A DNA stretch of 64,000 nt. Origin: Helicostylum pulchrum. Lineage: Eukaryota > Mucoromycota > Mucoromycetes > Mucorales > Mucoraceae. Location: assembly GCA_025677825.1 (NCBI GenBank), contig JAIXMO010000020.1, forward strand, positions 310,001 through 374,000. The letters are read 5' to 3'. This document shows positions 52,534 through 62,573 of this stretch, piece by piece (within the stretch, counting starts at the first letter, position 1; each line of letters starts with the position of its first letter). Below the pieces are notes generated by a model. The model was not told the DNA's origin. It did not search any database and saw only the letters and a list, made by a program, of their open reading frames with translations. The translations under genes and the position numbers were made by a program.

Positions 52534-53268
52534 ATGAAGTTAACCGATCACCTCCTTTCTCTCGAAAAAGAAAATTTCGAAAAGGCCACACAGCATAGAT
52601 TTTTAAATCAAGTAGGTCTACTTCTAGTTGAACCTCGACACCTCAAGTCATGGCTTATTCAAGATAGATATTATACAGGAGGTTATATCAAAATGATGGG
52701 TATTATGCTTTCTAGATTACCACTCTATCAAGACCAACGTGAGCTAGGAGACTGTGATCCATCTTATTCTACTGAAAAGGCTCAAAATATCGTCAAAGTT
52801 TTGACATTTGCTTTATCGAACGTACATCGTGAAGGCTTATTTTTTACCGATATTTTAAGCAGACAACCATACGAGCAATCCCAACAATCACTTTCACAAA
52901 AGCCGTGGACTAGTCGTTATGTTGATTTTGTTAAAAAAGTAGCTCAAGAGAGTGGGTACGATTTAGGTGAAGCGTTGGTTGTGTTATGGGCTATGGAAAT
53001 CGTTTTCTTTAACGCTTGGAAGTATGCTGTGTCCGTTCATAGTACGTTGGACCAGCAACCTGCTGATTCCGTTCATGTACAAACGTGCCAAGAATTAATG
53101 ACCAATTGGACCATGCCTGAATTCGAAACATTTGTTCAACAATGTGAAGATTTAGTGAACCAAATCGATATAACTGATAAACGTCGTGTCGCTAATTTAG
53201 AAAGAGTATACAGAGATATTTTAGCATTAGAGGTCGAGTTCTGGGATATGGCTTACGATAGTGTTTAA
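52534..53268 (+). CDS. TENA/THI-4 family protein
   Basis: Single exon, 244 aa. It starts MKLTDHLLSLEKENFEKATQ, typical of TENA/THI-4 (haem-oxygenase-like fold), then FLNQVGLLLVEPRHLKSWLI, QDRYYTGGYIKMMG and, near the end, NLERVYRDILALEVEFWDMA. These match the fold's helices, including the acidic C-terminal active-site region. The family contains aminopyrimidine aminohydrolases in thiamine salvage and C4-type relatives of unclear function. The typical active-site Cys is not evident, so a thiaminase-II activity should not be assumed. An ATG 17 codons upstream is in frame but adds a basic Phe-rich stretch from the leader. Confidence 0.78.
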   Translation: MKLTDHLLSLEKENFEKATQHRFLNQVGLLLVEPRHLKSWLIQDRYYTGGYIKMMGIMLSRLPLYQDQRELGDCDPSYSTEKAQNIVKVLTFALSNVHREGLFFTDILSRQPYEQSQQSLSQKPWTSRYVDFVKKVAQESGYDLGEALVVLWAMEIVFFNAWKYAVSVHSTLDQQPADSVHVQTCQELMTNWTMPEFETFVQQCEDLVNQIDITDKRRVANLERVYRDILALEVEFWDMAYDSV

Positions 53269-53414
53269 AATAAATCGTTTCTTTTAAAAAGATGTTTGTT
53301 ATTTGTTGTACAGTGTCTTAAATTTGGATCCCACTTAATACATGCAAAAGTCACAGAAATATATGTGTGTAGCTTATGACAAGAATATAACGCTGATGAA
53401 ATTATGTTTTTATT

Positions 53415-54025
53415 TTAATACTTAGTGTTGTCACCACGAGTACTTTTAACCGCGAGATATCTTTCAGACAAGCTTTTAATAAATATGCCAAGTGTTTTCT
53501 GGTCAACATTTAGCCTCTCCTCAGGGTTAACTTTTTCTAACTGTTTTAATAAGGTAGATAGGTGTCTACATTTTGCAATATGTTTGCTAAGAACATATCA
53601 AAGTGTTTAGTTCAGGACTCCGTGCTGGCCATAAGTCTAAACCCTTAATAGTGACATTCTCCTTGCACCATCTTGTGTATGAACCAGTATGGCAGGAAGC
53701 GTCATATTATTGAAACATAATGTCTACCTGACGTGTAGAAGTTAACTCATGTATCCAGGAAAGAAATTTATCACTCAAACACTGGACATATTTTTCTTGG
53801 TTAACATCACCATCTAGGGTCACTAAAGGGCCCAATTGGATCGAAAGGTTATTTTCTGACTAAGTTAGAAGGGTGCCGTTTTTCTCTCCCTGTCATTACG
53901 AAAGGCTTTCCTGGGTATGCGAAGTCTTTTTTTTCATCCACACCAAGCATTATACAACTCCCAACGCTTGATCTGACAGTACCGTTAAATCCTCAAGGAA
54001 TTTTTACGGTCACGTTTTATTTTTT
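53415..54025 (-). pseudogene. degenerate mariner-type DDE transposase
   Basis: The minus strand carries pieces of a mariner-like transposase in several frames: GVDEKKDF (first Asp region), LGPLVTLDGDVNQEKYVQCL, then YDASCHTGSYTRWCKEN (second Asp region), LDLWPARSPELN and a C-terminal NPEERLNVDQKTLGIFIKSL. Stops and frame shifts interrupt it at least four times and the N-terminal HTH is missing. The terminal inverted repeats could not be found. It is an old, dead DNA transposon at the edge of the rearranged block. Confidence 0.72.
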
Positions 54026-54230
54026 TATCATTTTAAAATGTGAGTTGAAGTGTTCTTTATTTCATTTTCATGAACAATAATAATATTAGCGGTATTATCG
54101 TTACTTCTTTTAAGACATACGACGTGCTTTTATATATTAAGGCTATCTTCTTGAATCATTATTATAGGCTCTTGTATAAAAAAAAAGCAAAAAAGCAAAA
54201 ATAAAAAATACTGCAAAGTCTTTTATTCTC

Positions 54231-55595
54231 CTATTCTTGATCTAATATATTAATTGCTTCGATTGTATCTTCAGCATCCACAGGAGACCGTCCCGATTGT
54301 TGTTGCTTTAAAATCAAGGTAACTTCTTCTTGTTTAAGTAGCATTTCCTTGAATTTCACTAGCAATTCCATTAATTGATTGAAGTAATAACGGTCTTCCC
54401 AGTCTCTGGGTACAATAGCTGATCGTATTTCTACGAAGCACCATTTTCTTATTCCCAAGCGACTGGTTGATAATAAAGTTAGTTTGCTTCCAATAGATTG
54501 TATAGCAAACATGCGACGTCGTCCGAATGTCGTCCAAGATGCAGAGGGATATTGATTTAATTCGTTCTTTAAACAATTACTAGTATATTCCATTAGTTTC
54601 AAAGTATCTTCCTCTGTGTTCTCTCCGCCTACTTCTCCAGAGCATTCCATCATAACACGTTCGATTTTGTCTTTACAGCCAAACCCAATACCATCCAGGA
54701 GCTTACGCTGACTTTCAGATAGGCAAATCATTAATTGTTTGTTAGAAGGGGAGCCCTTTTCACACCAAATAAAAGATAACAAATTTGTTGACGCACTGAA
54801 ATACTTAAAAATCGGAATTACATACTCAGCGAAAGGAGTACGCTCGTTAGGAAGGACGATGTACGAAGGCTTATTACAATTTGCATGGTAATCCGTTAGT
54901 AAATACCGAAGAAAAAGAATATTTTGTTTTTCATCATCACTTTCGGCAGGCTGAGTCTTGGATTTATCCAAGTGGTCGAATAAATCATCCAATTTTCCGT
55001 CTAAACAAAAGATTCAATAGATCAAATACACGAGCGTTTTTCTCAAAGCAATGTAAAGTGCGTTGTTCTTCCTTATTAACTTCGTATTCTTCTCGAATAC
55101 AAGCCGATACATTATCGTCAGAGTACGAATCAATCATAGTAACGAAATAACTATCGAGTTTCTTGGCATCATCATCATTAATCCTTGGTTTATTTGCAGA
55201 AAGGGACGGTGTTGTGTTGGGGCGGTGGAAACTGTAGCTTTTTTTGGCCTTTTTCAGTAGAAGTGATGCGGAATCACTTGATTCACTTGATTCTATACGT
55301 ATAAAAAAGTAAAATTATATTAGTAACTTGATTACGCATTCGAGCTATAATTTTACCAGATGCAATTTCCTCCTTATCTTTGCCTTTTCGTTCCCTATCC
55401 TAATGAGTAGTGTTATTTAATACATATTTAGTCGGATATAATCGGATTCTTAAAACTTACAGAGTTTTTGTGATATATATTTTTCGTCAAGTTGCTACAA
55501 TTGTTGTAGTTTTGATTGATTCGGTCTGCTACGACGAGTTGTTGTGTATGAAGTTGTTGTTGTTGCGTATAAGGTTGTTGTTGTTGTGTATGAGG

Positions 55596-55633
<38 letters not shown>

Positions 55634-55940
55634 GCGTATGATTTTCAAAAAACTATTAGCATGATGAAGGGGAAAGGAATGAATGCGTCAATACAATTAT
55701 GGCATTAAAATAAACGTCAGTTACCTCTAAATCGGCAAGAATTCGAACGCTTGGTTCCTTAAACGCCTTTTTGATATTTTTTAAAGCGCTGAGATCTTCT
55801 TTGATGATTTCACAAACGGAGCTAGTAGATATATTTTGTTGACTTTGGTAAAGTATAAATGCTTCTCTAAAGCACCAGTTTTTCGATGACACTTGTAAGA
55901 AGTAATTTCTTCCAGGCCCTGTAACTGTTTCTCCGTCCAT
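54231..55940 (-). CDS. unrecognised protein with polyQ tract
   Basis: Proposed exons 55940-55725, 55652-55461, 55399-55357, 55292-55101 and 55000-54231 give 470 aa. Exon 1 begins MDGETVTGPGRNYFLQVSSK and is Lys/Ile-rich. Exon 2 holds repeated HTQQQQ blocks with a run of about 12 Gln. Exons 4-5 contain the Asp/Lys-rich RINDDDAKKLDSYFVTMIDS and a helical C-terminus (WEDRYYFNQLMELLVKFKEM). I do not recognise the family. The exon 4/5 join is uncertain: reading straight through hits a frame break just after LLNLLFRRKIG, and the chosen 100-nt intron starts with GTATTC. A broken relative lies inverted at 57151-57838. Confidence 0.55.
55572..55633 (-). repeat. (CAA)n trinucleotide repeat coding polyQ
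   Basis: GTT units on the plus strand, read as CAA codons in exon 2 of the minus-strand gene. It includes a pure run of about 12 units and shorter runs spaced by His-Thr or Tyr-Thr codons. Confidence 0.85.
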
Positions 55941-56120
55941 GTGGAAAAAAAAAACTACAGCACTAAACGTGAGGTTATTTTTTTTTTTGAAAAGATACGC
56001 GATTTATTGTGTAGTAAAATATGGCTGCTTTTTTTCTATTCATACGTCACACACGCGCAGCTTCATGAAAAACGAAAAAAAAAAAACAATCCTTGTTCTC
56101 ACGCTCTTTTGGCTTCTCTT

Positions 56121-57024
56121 CTGTTGATCGAGTGTAATGGTTATATTCTGTCATATAGCTCATGCGTTATCTCTGTATCCTTGATTTCATTGTACTCTTG
56201 ACCATGATTTCGGTTAGTGCTGCTATGTAATTTGCATCCTCGTTCTTCTTATTATTGGAAGTATGCTGATGGTCTGTGGTAGTCAAAGTAATGTTCTTTC
56301 TATCTCCTTATTTCATATTCGGTATTATCCGCTCATGACTTGCCCGCCCGGTTTTTTTGTAAACTGTTTGGGGTTGGTACATTCAAGATTCAGAGATATT
56401 ATCATAAGCGTTGATACAATATAAACAATATACTTGGTTGACATATTGTCTCAGGTGAGTTTTATAACAAATATTTATAAAAGTGAATGTACCGTACCGT
56501 AGTTCATTTTCTTTTTGTCTTTATAGTTAGGAGCATCTTGCAATGTACTCTGGCACTATATTGATTCCTTTTCTGTTGATCGAGTGTAATGGTTATATTC
56601 TGTCATATAGCTCATGCGTTATCTCTGTATCCTTGATTTCATTGTACTCTTGACCATGATTTCGGTTAGTGCTGCTATGTAATTTGCATCCTCGTTCTTC
56701 TTATTATTGGAAGTATGCTGATGGTCTGTGGTAGTCAAAGTAATGTTCTTTCTATCTCCTTATTTCATATTCGGTATTATCCGCTCATGACTTGCCCGCC
56801 CGGTTTTTTTGTAAACTGTTTGGGGTTGGTACATTCAAGATTCAGAGATATTATCATAAGCGTTGATACAATATAAACAATATACTTGGTTGACATATTG
56901 TCTCAGGCGAGTTTTATAACAAATATTTATAAAAGTGAATGTACCGTACCGTAGTTCATTTTCTTTTTGTCTTTATAGTTAGGAGCATCTTGCAATGTAC
57001 TCTGGCACTATATTGATTCCTTTT
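56121..57024. repeat. tandem duplication, two 452-bp units
   Basis: Unit 1 (56121-56572) and unit 2 (56573-57024) begin with CTGTTGATCGAGTG and follow each other head to tail. By eye they differ at only one base, T at 56456 against C at 56908. The unit contains a candidate GT-AG intron (GTGAGT to TTATAG), but I see no long reading frame in it. The near identity means a recent duplication, ongoing conversion or an assembly duplication. Confidence 0.9.
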
Positions 57025-57150
57025 CTAGTCGGATAGTAATTGAAATGATCCAGGTGGAATGCCGCAAATTCACAACCTCATCCAGATTATTATATTTCTT
57101 GTAATAGCGCAATTTATCAAGGTTTATCCTCTCTATTTGTATAGAATCAA

Positions 57151-57838
57151 GTGATTCCGCTGGTTTACTGTTGTTGAAGAAAGTTAAGGATTAATGATGA
57201 TGATGCCAAGAAACTCGATAGTTATTTCGTTACTATGATTGATTTGTACTCTGACGATAATGTATCGGCTTGTATTCGAGAAGAATACGAAGTTAATAAG
57301 GAAGAACAACGCACTTTACATTGCTTTAAGAAAAACGCTCGTGTATTTGATCTATTGAATCTTTTGTTTAGACGGAAAATTGGATGATTTATTCGACCAC
57401 TTGGATAAATTCAAGACTCCTGCCGCCAGTGATGATGAAAAACAAAGTATTTTTTTTCTTCGGTATCTACTAACTGATTACCATGCAAATTGCGATATTA
57501 GCTCAAATGTAAGTAGTAGTTATACGATGTCTTGGAATAAAATAAACTATCTATTTATTGACATATTTTATTTAGGCTCAATAAAACCTGAAGTCTTCAT
57601 AATGCAACTGTGAATATTCTTGATCTGAGCTGGGAACTGTGTTTCTGATTTCAATTGATTGCTTTACTTCATTTGGATTAATATCTCAAATCGGTAAGCT
57701 ACGTACGAATATCCTTAACACTCTGGGGAAGTAGACGGAGAGCACACAGAAGAAGACACTTTGAAACTCATGGAATATACTAGCAACTGTTTAAAGAACG
57801 AAATAAACCAATATCCATTTGCATCTTTGTACGACTAA
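57151..57838 (+). pseudogene. truncated inverted paralogue of the 54231-55940 gene
   Basis: On the plus strand the sequence resumes at the exon 4 acceptor of the unknown gene (TATAGAATCAAGTGATTCCG). It copies most of exon 4 and the start of exon 5, including DDLFDHLDKFKT. The block 57186-57492 differs from 55186-54879 at very few positions over its first 230 nt. The next 235 nt are unrelated. A second block at 57727-57832 matches TEEDTLKLMEYTSNCLKNE but with more changes. It lacks the beginning and the end of the gene, so it is a pseudogene. Intron-exon boundaries are copied, so the duplication was at DNA level. Confidence 0.82.
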
Positions 57839-58018
57839 AAAAAAAGCGCGCATCATTTTGGTGTATGATGTAACATGCAGGCTTTGTAGTGCGACCAATA
57901 GAATTAGGAACTAAAATAATAAAAATTGGCCTATTTAAATTTTGGGAGAAAAATCAAATTAATCCCTTTTTCTCCTTTTTTTTTCTTTATCGTTTTTTTT
58001 TAAGAAAACAATAACACT

Positions 58019-59110
58019 ATGGCAAAAAGAGAAACATGCTTATGGATTTTCCCTGTAAGATGGGGTGTCTTTGTAGTCTCATTTATGATAACAGTAAAGT
58101 ACCGTCTTGGCATTGTCGTTTTCTATGTCTCTTTTTTAATTTTATTTCATTTTATTAGATCATTTCCGTTGCTTTGATCGCAGCTACATTTTTACATAAA
58201 AACCGTAAGTGTAGTACAAAAGTTTATATATGTGTCAAACAAAGCGAGTTACTGATAATTCTATTATTATTTAAGCCATGATGATCCACCTTGCTGTGAT
58301 CCATCAAGTATTACCTTGGGTCTATATCATAGTATTAGGTAAAGATCATGCTATCCCCCTTTTACATCTTTGTTTTTTTTAAAAAGAAAAATTAAATATT
58401 TAAATTTAGCTGTTAGTGGAGTTATAGGATTATTTGGTATGATGGCAGCTATCGCTGTAAGTATACTCCGTATTTCGTGTATATACTCTGATTCTAATAT
58501 CGACTTGTAGGGTAATCACGGGTTCATGGCCTTTTACAAAATTACGGTTTGGCTCTTGACCTTTTTCGTAGTTGGTATCTGGCAAATCATTATTTTTATT
58601 TTAGCACTTGTCAATAGGAGTAAAACACTCAACGCCTGTAATGAAGCCAATCCTTCCACGCAAGATTACAATTCCACGCAAAACGCCAATGTGACTATTG
58701 AAGGATACACAACCACATTACTAGGTGTAAACATGGGTGAAACATATGGTGTGGCTAATTGTGATCAAGCTGTACAAGCTGGTATTATTGGTATTGCCGT
58801 CTTATTATTTGTTGGTGGTATTTTCTCGGTAAATACTTGGCTTGTAAAATATATACTTATAAATATATAATAACACTCTTTCTTATAGACTTGGTTTGGT
58901 CTTATTGTGAATAAATGTACCAGAAGTTTAGACCATGGTTATATGGGATCGCATGCAAGAGCAGCCCACTGGGACGATAATTTAGATGACTTACAATCAG
59001 CATACGCAAGGGATAAAAAGAATGCACCTAAATATCCATTAAAAGATCTCAACAAAACCAGTAAATTCTCAAGAGGGTTAATGAAATTAAAGCTTAAAAG
59101 TAATAAATAA
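58019..59110 (+). CDS. four-TM membrane protein, unrecognised
   Basis: Exons 58019-58093, 58159-58204, 58276-58338, 58410-58456, 58511-58828 and 58889-59110 encode 256 aa. Hydrophobic helices lie at about 13-36, 45-80 (two), 88-112 and 165-190. A lumenal or outer loop of about 50 residues between helices 3 and 4 has two Cys (NACNEANP, VANCDQAV) and potential N-glycosylation sites. The C-terminal tail of about 60 residues is basic (KYPLKDLNKTSKFSRGLMKL). The topology is tetraspanin/MARVEL-like, but no CCG or other signature was seen. It converges with the WD40 gene, the stops being 15 bp apart. Confidence 0.68.
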
Positions 59111-59125
59111 ATAAAATTTATTCAT

Positions 59126-60340
59126 TCATTCATCATCATCAGATAACATTAATTCAGCCAATTCTCTTTCTTCTTCCTCTGTTAAATCACTCTTTTTTTG
59201 TTCTTCCATCTTTTCTGCTTCTAATCTTTTTAATTTTGCCTCTCTTGTTTCGTTATAGATTTTAATAGCAGCAGTAGTTAAAGACCACTTTCTAATGGAA
59301 CAATCTAACGATCCACTGTAAAGTGTTGTTCCTGCAATTTCTAAACACCCCACTTCGTCAAAATGACCTTCGATTGTGCAAATCAATTTACCAGACTAAC
59401 GATAAAAAGTAAGATAATTAATAGACAATTTATATTAATACAACTTTGGACCTTTACCCCAATATCCCAAACACGAATCTCATCATCACTGGATCCAGTA
59501 ACCACAAAAGGCCCAGCCAATGCTATAGATTTGACACGATCAGGATGATTTAATACCATATCAACAACACCCGTATTTGCATTCCATCTACGTACAGTCT
59601 TATCAGCAGAGGCAGTCCAAACATCATCTTCACATACACGTACACAATAGACACTGGTATCATGACCTTCAAAGGTATGAACTACCTTCATTGTCTCCAC
59701 ATCCCATTTCATCACTGTACTATCAGAAGAAGCAGAATAAATGTATTTTCCATCTACAGACACAGCTAAGCTTTCAATTGTACGCTTGTGTTTCTTTTCG
59801 GCGGCGGTACAGGTAAGTGTCTTTGTGTTCCATCGGCGAAGGAAACAATCTGAAGAACCCGTATAGATATTATCACCCACCAAAAGCATAGACTTTATGA
59901 AATCAGAGTGGCCTTCTAAAGTTGCTAAACATTCACCGGTTTCAAGGTCCCACTTTTTAACAGATTTATCCCATGAACCCGTCCATAACGTATCGTGTGT
60001 TAAGGCCATAGCGGTGACAGGACCTATGTGACCTTTAAACAATTTTACAGTTTTCGAGTTCTTTTTTTTTAAAAAAAGAGGTTGTTACTAAAACAAAGTA
60101 TACATATATAAAAAGATAAAAATAAAAGCTTACAGATAATTGAATCTTGCGAACAAAGAAACCTGATTCAGCAACATAAATGTATTTTTCATCTTGACTT
60201 AACAAGATGTCAAGTGCTTTGGATCCCAACTTGATGGCATCACCTTCGGTATAATTGTACTTTAGTTGCTTTTCTTTTTGTTTGGCAATTTCTGCATCTG
60301 TTTGAAAAAAGGCACCGGATTCTTGACTGACGTTTACCAT
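59126..60340 (-). CDS. WD40 repeat protein
   Basis: Exons 60340-60134, 60060-59458 and 59395-59126 encode 359 aa. After an N-terminal strand region with IYVAESGFFVRKIQL, about seven WD40 blades follow: LFKGHIGPVTAMAL ending VKKWDL, LEGHSDFIKSMLL ending RRWNT, then ending MKWDV, RRWNA, RVWDI and RKWSL. The C-terminus is a charged coiled region ending ELAELMLSDDDE. A single propeller with no extra domain gives no specific role. Probably a cytosolic or nuclear scaffold. Confidence 0.85.
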
Positions 60341-60425
60341 GCTGTTAAATAAAATAAAAGAACGTGTAGATGTTACATATAAAAAAAGGTTTTTTTTATT
60401 TTATATTTGTTTTTAAGACTGAGAT

Positions 60426-61850
60426 TTAATAAAATACATCATTTGTCGATTTATGCCTTTGATGTTTACGAGAAGTAGGAGTAGAACTAGTAGTAGGTTT
60501 TCTGTCAGCAGCCGTACTTTGACTTCTTTTAATTAAAAAAGTATTTGTTCTTGTATATTTAGGAAATGCGGGTTTAGTTAATTGATTAGGTACAGGAGGT
60601 GGAGGTATGCTATGTGTATTTGGTTTATAATTTATTTGATCTTCACTATTTGTATCATCGAACGGGCTACAAATGTCCTCTTCAGAAGGTGGTAAAGGAG
60701 AAGGTTCATCAACTGGTGGAGCACTTGGAATATTAAATGGATTACTTGCAGCTAATTCTTGATTACGCATTGATGGTGATTGATATACGAATTTCTGTGT
60801 TAATAACAATGTTTGACCTGTATTTAGTTCGTGTAGTGAAAGTGATGACCTTGAAGAAGCCAATTGAGCTTCTTCTACTACTTGTTGATATGGATTATGA
60901 ATGAATTCATTGACAGTACCAGCTGACCTAGACCTTCCATGCGTATACTTTTCATCTGATTGAATGATTTTAGGTGTAATTGGCGTAATCGCATTAGTCG
61001 ATGCCGCTGCATTCGTCATGATAGGTCGAATCGGCTGTTGTTGTTGTTGTTGTTGTTGCTGTTCCCATGCATTATTATCATAAAAACAATCCATGCTAGG
61101 TGACGCTTGATTAGGTATTGGTGTATGCGCAGTAAATGGTCCCATATAAGATCTTCTATTCTCAAATTGTTGTCCTTTTTCATTGCCCCACCATGACTTT
61201 CTACTGTCTAATGGTTTCTTTATCACTTGATTATCTTCTATTGGCTTTATCAAAATATCAATTGTATTCTGATGAAACTGTGGTATAGGTGCTATATTTT
61301 TAAAAAAATAATTAATATTTATATAATCAGCCTCATTTACATGTAAAAAAATTTACCTCCTAAATAGACTAGGGCGCGGCTAATTTTACGTCCATTTTGT
61401 GCGTGTGCTATTAACCGAAGCATTGCAAAAAACTGTAGCTTATCCAATCCATCGCCAGCGGTTTCAAATAGTGCTAAAATCTAACCGTAAAAAAAAGAAA
61501 AGAATTTGTATGCGTTTTTATATGTATATGTGTATATTTGCTTGTTTTACCTGTTCTAGTTTATTATCTTGTAAACTACAACCTTTAAGAAACTTTAGTA
61601 CGTTTTCATTATTTATTTTTTGTAAATCAAAAGGGTCGAGATCTTTCCACCAAGATTGGTATGCTGGTTTCTCCATCTCTGACAATTCAGAAAGATTAAT
61701 GGCAGGTGGTGGTAAAGGAATCGTAGAATAGTCAGTTACGATAGGTGTTACCATAGCTGAAGAATGACGTTTAACAAATTGTTGTGGCCTCCTATCTTCT
61801 GTCGTTTTCTTTTGTGAGGACCGTTGAAACACATTTTTCAATTTATTCAT
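60426..61850 (-). CDS. EH-domain protein with Pro/Gln-rich tail
   Basis: Exons 61850-61551, 61480-61357 and 61291-60426 encode 429 aa. Residues about 65-145 form a single EH-like domain (WWKDLDPFDLQKINNENVLK, FLKGCSLQDNKLEQILALFE, GLDKLQFFAMLRLIAHAQNG). The tail holds a nine-Gln run, a SNPFNIPSAPP stretch and several Pro motifs (SIPPPPVP). EH domains bind NPF peptides in endocytic or actin-patch proteins, and the tail itself contains an NPF. It is not a full Ede1/Pan1 homologue. The start MNKLKNVFQ is used; a Met five codons upstream is in frame. Confidence 0.78.
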
Positions 61851-62573
61851 TATTAAAAATAACAAAGAGAGAGTAAAAGAGCGGAAAATTGAAGCATGAT
61901 TTTTTTTTTTTTATATATATGTAAAAATAAACATTACACCCTTTTTTTTTATTAATTTATTCATTTCTTGACCACTTTTCGCTTTGTTGTTGTTAAATAA
62001 CGACAATAACTACAAAAACCGCCTCCCCCTTTTTCATTTCTATTTATTTTATTTAAAAAAAAAATAGGTTCACTACCTAATAAAGTATTTGCTATGGATA
62101 CTAATTCATTAGCCGCGTTATTATTCTTGGCTTGAACTGTGCAATGAACACGTTTTTTTCCTTTTTTCTTTTATTTTTAGGGTTTTACATAATGAACCAC
62201 ATTTTGTGCGTGTAAATAAACTGCCAGTTTTTTTTTTCATCTGACGCATATCAATCACTTTCAAATAATGCGCAGGCTTAATAAAAACCTATCAAAATCT
62301 GCCAAGAGTTTCTTCGCTTTTCGGCGCTATTTACAATTGACACTGTTCGCGAGATAACCCCCCTCCTAAAATAATAATATAACATATGTCTTCTTACTGT
62401 TATGTGTATTGCTAATGGTCTATTAGTACATGCATTTAAACGCCCTCGCCATATAGTCTCACAGATGATAAAGAAACATACGAATCAAAAAGATTAAAAG
62501 TGTTAATTACATCAGAGTTATGTAATAGACTTACCAGTTATTTTTTCTCTTTGAAACCAAAATTTCCAGAGTG
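61851..62573. other. intergenic, divergent promoter region
   Basis: Between the EH-domain gene (minus) and the next plus-strand gene. A/T runs near 61900-61950 and 62050, otherwise no recognisable element or gene. Confidence 0.55.
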
